From Spirosoma fluviale (GTDB lineage: Bacteria > Bacteroidota > Bacteroidia > Cytophagales > Spirosomataceae): a DNA stretch of 37,985 nt. The notes beneath the pieces are model-generated. The model was given only the letters and a program-made list of their open reading frames with translations. It ran no database searches and was not told the origin of the DNA. Below, piece by piece: positions 34,690-37,985 of this stretch. Numbering within the stretch: the stretch's first letter is position 1; each line of letters begins with the position of its first letter. The position numbers and the translations under genes are program-made. The stretch spans positions 1 to 37,985 of the forward strand of contig CAMARL010000002.1 of NCBI GenBank assembly GCA_945860325.1, read 5' to 3'.

Positions 34690-35109
34690 ATGATGTCACA
34701 AAAAATTAGCGTTTTCAGAAAAGAACATTTTAATGCAGCCCATCGGCTACATAATCCCGATTGGTCAGCAGAGAAAAACAAAGAAATATTTGGTTTATGC
34801 AATAATGCCAACTACCATGGACATAACTATGAATTAATTATTCAAATTACGGGAACAATTAATCCTGAAACGGGTTATGTCATAGATATGAAAGATTTAT
34901 CCGTTTTAGCCCAAGAAGAAGTAGTTAAAAAGTTTGATCATAAGAATTTGAATTTAGATGTACCAGAGTTTAAAAATTTAAATCCATCAGCAGAAAACAT
35001 AGCTGTGGTTATCTATCATAAATTACGAGTAAAAATTGCCGCTGAGTTAGACTTAAAAATTAGATTATATGAAACAGAACGAAATTTCGTTGAATTCCCT
35101 GCTTATTGA
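34690..35109 (+). CDS. 6-pyruvoyl-tetrahydropterin synthase family protein (PTPS, COG0720)
   Basis: A 139-residue T-fold enzyme that acts on 7,8-dihydroneopterin triphosphate. Zinc ligands are His18 ('NAAHRL'), His43 and His45 ('HGH'), and the catalytic cysteine is Cys37 in 'GLCNNANYHGH'. The spacing Cys-x5-His-Gly-His is that of animal PTPS (tetrahydrobiopterin synthesis), whereas bacterial QueD has Cys-x3-His-Gly-His. Automatic annotation as 6-carboxytetrahydropterin synthase (queuosine) is therefore uncertain. The start could be ATG 34690 or 34693. Its 3' end overlaps folE by 41 bases, and an SDR follows folE, so it sits in a pterin operon. Confidence 0.9.
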   Translation: MMSQKISVFRKEHFNAAHRLHNPDWSAEKNKEIFGLCNNANYHGHNYELIIQITGTINPETGYVIDMKDLSVLAQEEVVKKFDHKNLNLDVPEFKNLNPSAENIAVVIYHKLRVKIAAELDLKIRLYETERNFVEFPAY

Positions 35110-35770
35110 TTCCGATCACTTCTTATTAACCGATGAAGAAATTGGTGATAATCATGTAGCCACCTCCATAGATACGCCTATGAGGGAGGATGCATTTGAT
35201 CTTTCTGATCTAGAAAAAATTAAAATTATCGAAGGATACTTCAGAGAAATCATGCTCACATTGGGCCTTGATTTAACGGATGATTCTTTGCGTGGCACTC
35301 CTAATCGAGTAGCTAAAATGTATATTAACGAAATATTTAGTGGTTTAAACCCTAAAAACGAGCCTAAAGTAGCCTTATTTGAAAATAAGTTTGGCTATAA
35401 CGAAATGTTGATCGAGAAGAACATTAGTTTTTACTCAAATTGTGAACATCATTTTGTACCGATCGTAGGTAAAACACATATTGCTTATATCTCTTCAGGT
35501 AAAGTAATTGGTCTTTCCAAGTTGAATCGAATTGTTCAATACTATGCCAAGAGGCCACAAGTTCAAGAAAGGCTAACGATGCAAATTGCGAAGCATTTGC
35601 AAAAAGTTTTGGAATCAGAAGATGTGGCTGTTTTTATTGACGCCAAGCATTTATGTGTATCATCGAGAGGTGTAAAAGATGACACAACATCTACCATTAC
35701 CTCTTATTATGGCGGTAAATTCCAAGAAGAAAATACCAAAAGAGAATTTTTAGGATCGATTCAATCGTAA
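35069..35770 (+). CDS. folE: GTP cyclohydrolase I
   Basis: A 233-residue enzyme that opens GTP to 7,8-dihydroneopterin triphosphate, the entry to folate, biopterin and queuosine. The zinc and catalytic residues are in 'YSNCEHHFVPI' and 'HLCVSSRGVKD', and 'GLSKLNRIVQYYAKRPQVQERLT' (in part) is typical of FolE type I. A 60-residue N-terminal part ('EIGDNHVATSIDTPMREDAF') precedes the core; similar leaders occur in Bacteroidota, which supports the start at 35069 within the PTPS gene. The 41-base overlap with the PTPS gene suggests translational coupling. The SDR gene starts one base after its stop. Confidence 0.95.
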   Translation: MKQNEISLNSLLIDSDHFLLTDEEIGDNHVATSIDTPMREDAFDLSDLEKIKIIEGYFREIMLTLGLDLTDDSLRGTPNRVAKMYINEIFSGLNPKNEPKVALFENKFGYNEMLIEKNISFYSNCEHHFVPIVGKTHIAYISSGKVIGLSKLNRIVQYYAKRPQVQERLTMQIAKHLQKVLESEDVAVFIDAKHLCVSSRGVKDDTTSTITSYYGGKFQEENTKREFLGSIQS

Positions 35771-35771
35771 C

Positions 35772-36467
35772 ATGGGTAAATATATTATTATAGGTGGGAG
35801 CCAAGGAATTGGGCAAGCCATTGTGTCAAAATTAATTTCTGAGGGTCATCAAGTTATTAATCTATCCAGAAATCCTTGTGATGTCCAAGGCGTTGAGAAT
35901 ATCCAATACGATGCTTTAGAGATTAATGAAGATATTTTTAGTGCAATTTCAGGTCCAGTAGACGGACTCGTTTATTGTCCAGGAAGTATCAACTTAAAAC
36001 CTTTTCATCGCTTAACGACAGCCGATTTTGAAAAAGATTTTCAGGTGAATGTGCTAGGGGCGGTTAAAGCAATTCAAGGATTTTTACCTTTATTAAAAGC
36101 GTCTTCGACTTCTTCTATTGTACTTTTCAGTACCGTGGCCGTGCAAACTGGAATGGGCTTTCATGCTTCCATCGCGAGTTCCAAAGGAGCTATTGAAGGA
36201 TTGACTAGATCTCTTGCCGCCGAACTAGCGAGTTCGAAAATAAGAATCAATGCCATTGCACCTAGTTTAACCCAAACACCTTTGGCAAATGCCCTATTAA
36301 ACAGTGATGATAAAATTGATGCTGCTGGAAAAAGACATCCATTAGGCCGAGTAGGCCAAGCGGCTGATCTAGCAAACATGGCGGTATTTCTATTACATCC
36401 AGAAAATTCGTGGATTACGGGGCAAATTTTAAAAGTGGATGGTGGAATGGGAGATCTAAGAGCTTAA
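35772..36467 (+). CDS. Atypical SDR-family oxidoreductase lacking the catalytic tyrosine
   Basis: A 231-residue Rossmann-fold short-chain dehydrogenase/reductase. The NAD(P) motif 'GGSQGIGQAI' (about 8-17), the 'FQVNVLGAVKAIQ' block, and 'DGGMGDLRA' near the end are all in place. The active site is not: the YxxxK motif reads Ile134-x3-Lys138 in 'HASIASSKGA', and the residue aligned with the catalytic serine is Thr121 in 'FSTVAV' (Ser120 is adjacent). It may bind cofactor and act differently, or use another acid. Position 1 base after folE suggests a pterin role. Its end overlaps the convergent CDF gene by 12 bases. Confidence 0.85.
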   Translation: MGKYIIIGGSQGIGQAIVSKLISEGHQVINLSRNPCDVQGVENIQYDALEINEDIFSAISGPVDGLVYCPGSINLKPFHRLTTADFEKDFQVNVLGAVKAIQGFLPLLKASSTSSIVLFSTVAVQTGMGFHASIASSKGAIEGLTRSLAAELASSKIRINAIAPSLTQTPLANALLNSDDKIDAAGKRHPLGRVGQAADLANMAVFLLHPENSWITGQILKVDGGMGDLRA

Positions 36468-37442
36468 TCCATGTTCATTAAAGTGCTTTTGATTCAAAGC
36501 TAAATTAACTTTATTCCATTCGATTTCTTTTTTAAAATTGTGTTTTCTGATTTGACAATTCGTTATTGGACAATGTGTGCAACATTCATCTAAACATGGA
36601 TCTACATGTACAAATATTTCAATATCCGTTGGCATAACTTGCCCTATAGTCACCTCAAATTCATGAATTTCATCATGCACGCGGTTTAAATCCCAATAAC
36701 GAGGAAGCGTTAAATGGCAATCAATATGTAAATCTCCTCCATATTGCTGAACTCTTAGGTTATGTAAATCAATCCATTCTTGTTTTTTATTGGAAACAAT
36801 CCATTGGATAACCTTTTGAAATACCTCCGGATTTGTCTCATCCATTAAAGCAGCTATCGCCTCGCGAATTAAATTAAGGCCTTGCCAACACATAACACTA
36901 GCAAATATCAATGAGGCAACGGAGTCAATCCAAAATAGATTCGTCACGTAGGTAATGACTAAAGCGATGACAACAAAAACTCCATTCAATGCGTCTAGCT
37001 TAAGATGCTTGCCATCAGCCAAAATAGCAGGCGAATGGGAGGATTTTCCTTGACTAACTAAATAATATCCAAGAATTCCATTGATCGTAGCCGAACTTAA
37101 AGAAATAATTATACCAAGGTCTAAGCTTTTTAATTCCGGACGAGCGTATAAATGTTGCCATGCATGTAAAAAAATATACAATGCCGCCAATAAAATCAAA
37201 ACCCCTTCTAAACCAGAAGCGAAAAATTCGATTTTCCCATGCCCATACGGATGATTTAAATCACGAGGTAGTGAAGCTAAATAGATAGAATAGTAGGCAA
37301 ATGCCGCCGCCACGACATTGACAATAGACTCCAACGCATCTGTCAGTAAAGTTGTCGAACCACTGGCATAATAGGCATAAAATTTAGCCCCCATAATGGC
37401 CAAACTGACTAAAAATGATAAAATGATTAAACGTTGCTTCAT
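36456..37442 (-). CDS. Cation diffusion facilitator (CDF) exporter with Cys-rich C terminus
   Basis: A 328-residue inner-membrane metal:proton antiporter. About six helices occupy residues 1-200, with 'LTDALESIVNVV' in helix 2 and the HX3D metal site in helix 5 ('GKHLKLDALN'); 'HPYGHGKIEFFASGLEGVLI' is the conserved helix 2-3 loop. The cytosolic ferredoxin-like domain (about 205-290) has 'LHNLRVQQYGGDLHIDCHL'. After it comes a five-cysteine cluster in 'PCLDECCTHCPITNC' (about 294-309), likely a metal-sensing or metal-loading tail. Zn2+, Fe2+ or Mn2+ are all possible substrates. It is divergent from the NUDIX gene over only 40 bases. Confidence 0.9.
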   Translation of the reverse strand: MKQRLIILSFLVSLAIMGAKFYAYYASGSTTLLTDALESIVNVVAAAFAYYSIYLASLPRDLNHPYGHGKIEFFASGLEGVLILLAALYIFLHAWQHLYARPELKSLDLGIIISLSSATINGILGYYLVSQGKSSHSPAILADGKHLKLDALNGVFVVIALVITYVTNLFWIDSVASLIFASVMCWQGLNLIREAIAALMDETNPEVFQKVIQWIVSNKKQEWIDLHNLRVQQYGGDLHIDCHLTLPRYWDLNRVHDEIHEFEVTIGQVMPTDIEIFVHVDPCLDECCTHCPITNCQIRKHNFKKEIEWNKVNLALNQKHFNEHGLSS

Positions 37443-37444
37443 CC

Positions 37445-37478
37445 TTGATTAAAAAAGTCTACAAAGATACTATTTTTG
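37445..37478 (+). promoter_or_regulatory. Candidate promoter of the NUDIX gene
   Basis: TTG (37445-37447), 23-base spacer, TATTTTTG (37471-37478, full match), only 4 bases before the ATG at 37483. If used, the mRNA would be leaderless or nearly so. Confidence 0.35.
37462..37469 (-). promoter_or_regulatory. Candidate -7 box of the CDF gene
   Basis: TATCTTTG on the minus strand is a full TAnnTTTG match 19 bases before the start codon; no clear TTG stands at the expected upstream spacing. It is one base from an opposite-facing box for the NUDIX gene. Confidence 0.35.
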
Positions 37479-37482
37479 TAAC

Positions 37483-37985
37483 ATGGAAAATAAAGAGAAT
37501 CCCTGGAAGACATTAAGTAATACCAATGTGTATGAAAACCCTTGGATTAAAATTGAACATCATGAGGTGATCAACCCGAATGGCAACCCCGGTATTTACG
37601 GAAAAGTTTGCTTTAAAAACATAGCGGTATCTATTGTGGCTTTGGATCATGAGAATCATGTGTATTTAGTGGGCCAACATCGATACACGGTTGATGCCTA
37701 TTCATGGGAATTACCAGAGGGAGGATGTTTAATTTCAGACAATGAAGATCCATTGGAAGCGGCTAAGAGAGAACTGCTCGAGGAAACAGGCTTGCGAGCT
37801 CATCAGTGGACTTTAATGGGTGAGATTTTTCTGAGTAATTCGGTCACCGATGAAAAAGCATATATGTATTTGGCGACAGAATTAAGTCAAAACGAATCGA
37901 ATCCTGAGGATACCGAAAAACTAGAAATAAAAAAAATACCTTTAACAGAAGCGATTGAAATGGCACATAATGGGGAAATAAAAGA
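37483..37985 (+). CDS. NUDIX hydrolase, N-terminal part (cut by window end)
   Basis: 167 residues from ATG 37483 run off the right edge without a stop. The start is preceded by no competing ATG in frame. The fold opens with 'NPWIKIEHHEVINPNG' and 'AVSIVALDHENHVYLVGQHR', followed by 'SWELPEGG' and the Nudix box 'EAAKRELLEETGL' with the REUXEEXGU core. The spacer between the first glycines and the box glutamate is one residue longer than canonical. Style and length fit ADP-ribose or related nucleoside-diphosphate-sugar hydrolases. This entry is short of its C terminus by perhaps 15-30 residues. Confidence 0.88.
   Translation, partial: MENKENPWKTLSNTNVYENPWIKIEHHEVINPNGNPGIYGKVCFKNIAVSIVALDHENHVYLVGQHRYTVDAYSWELPEGGCLISDNEDPLEAAKRELLEETGLRAHQWTLMGEIFLSNSVTDEKAYMYLATELSQNESNPEDTEKLEIKKIPLTEAIEMAHNGEIK

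Noticed and set aside
1..37985. Search for CRISPR arrays, insertion sequences, tRNA or rRNA genes and toxin-antitoxin pairs
   Set aside because: No regularly spaced repeats, transposase-like proteins, cloverleaf sequences or rRNA stretches were seen by reading; nearly all sequence is accounted for by conserved metabolic genes.

Overview
The window is an AT-rich chromosomal segment (about 35-40% GC by eye) from a member of the Bacteroidota, most likely the order Cytophagales. The evidence is the gliding-motility protein GldC, a DUF5686 outer-membrane protein, the long form of IspG, the small membrane protein DUF6728, eukaryote-type glutamine synthetase II beside glutamine synthetase III, and promoters of the TTG-N19/20-TAnnTTTG kind with no clear Shine-Dalgarno sequences. 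There are no rRNA or tRNA genes, insertion sequences, prophage genes or CRISPR arrays. The content is mainly conserved core metabolism. Genes are tightly packed and several convergent pairs share their stop codons.

Layout. 1-5.4 kb: the 3' end of ribosomal protein L25, a K+-dependent Na+-type membrane pyrophosphatase, and a DUF5686 outer-membrane protein. 5.4-11.3 kb: a class III aminotransferase, thioredoxin, and DNA polymerase III alpha co-transcribed with a DUF2461 gene. 11.4-14.4 kb: TrpS, a PAP2 phosphatase, and a LuxC-like acyl-CoA reductase divergent from a 2[4Fe-4S] ferredoxin. 14.6-23 kb: a nitrogen-assimilation region with an OmpL-like porin, an ammonium transporter, GSII and GSIII. 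A hydrolase and the tRNA methylthiotransferase MtaB lie inside it. 23-25.7 kb: an acidic orphan protein, RsmE, a DUF4159 protein and a fatty-acid desaturase. 25.8-30 kb: a 2-oxoacid dehydrogenase E2 with CinA, then GldC with a secreted thioredoxin-like protein. 30-34.6 kb: IspG with DUF6728, and a probable amino-sugar operon (GH109 glycosidase plus a FucP-like sugar permease). 34.7-36.5 kb: a pterin operon of a PTPS-family protein, GTP cyclohydrolase I and an atypical SDR. 36.5 kb to the end: a CDF cation exporter and the start of a NUDIX hydrolase.

The most interesting point is the pterin operon. Its PTPS-like enzyme has the Cx5HGH active-site spacing of the animal tetrahydrobiopterin enzyme, not the Cx3HGH of queuosine QueD. 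It overlaps FolE and is followed one base later by an SDR that has lost the catalytic tyrosine. This resembles a tetrahydrobiopterin-type pathway (GTPCH-I, PTPS, SDR reductase) with a non-canonical last member. Other points of note are a trxA terminator embedded in the neighbouring aminotransferase gene, the paired GSII/GSIII genes next to a porin-Amt operon with no PII gene, and a cysteine-rich tail on the CDF exporter.
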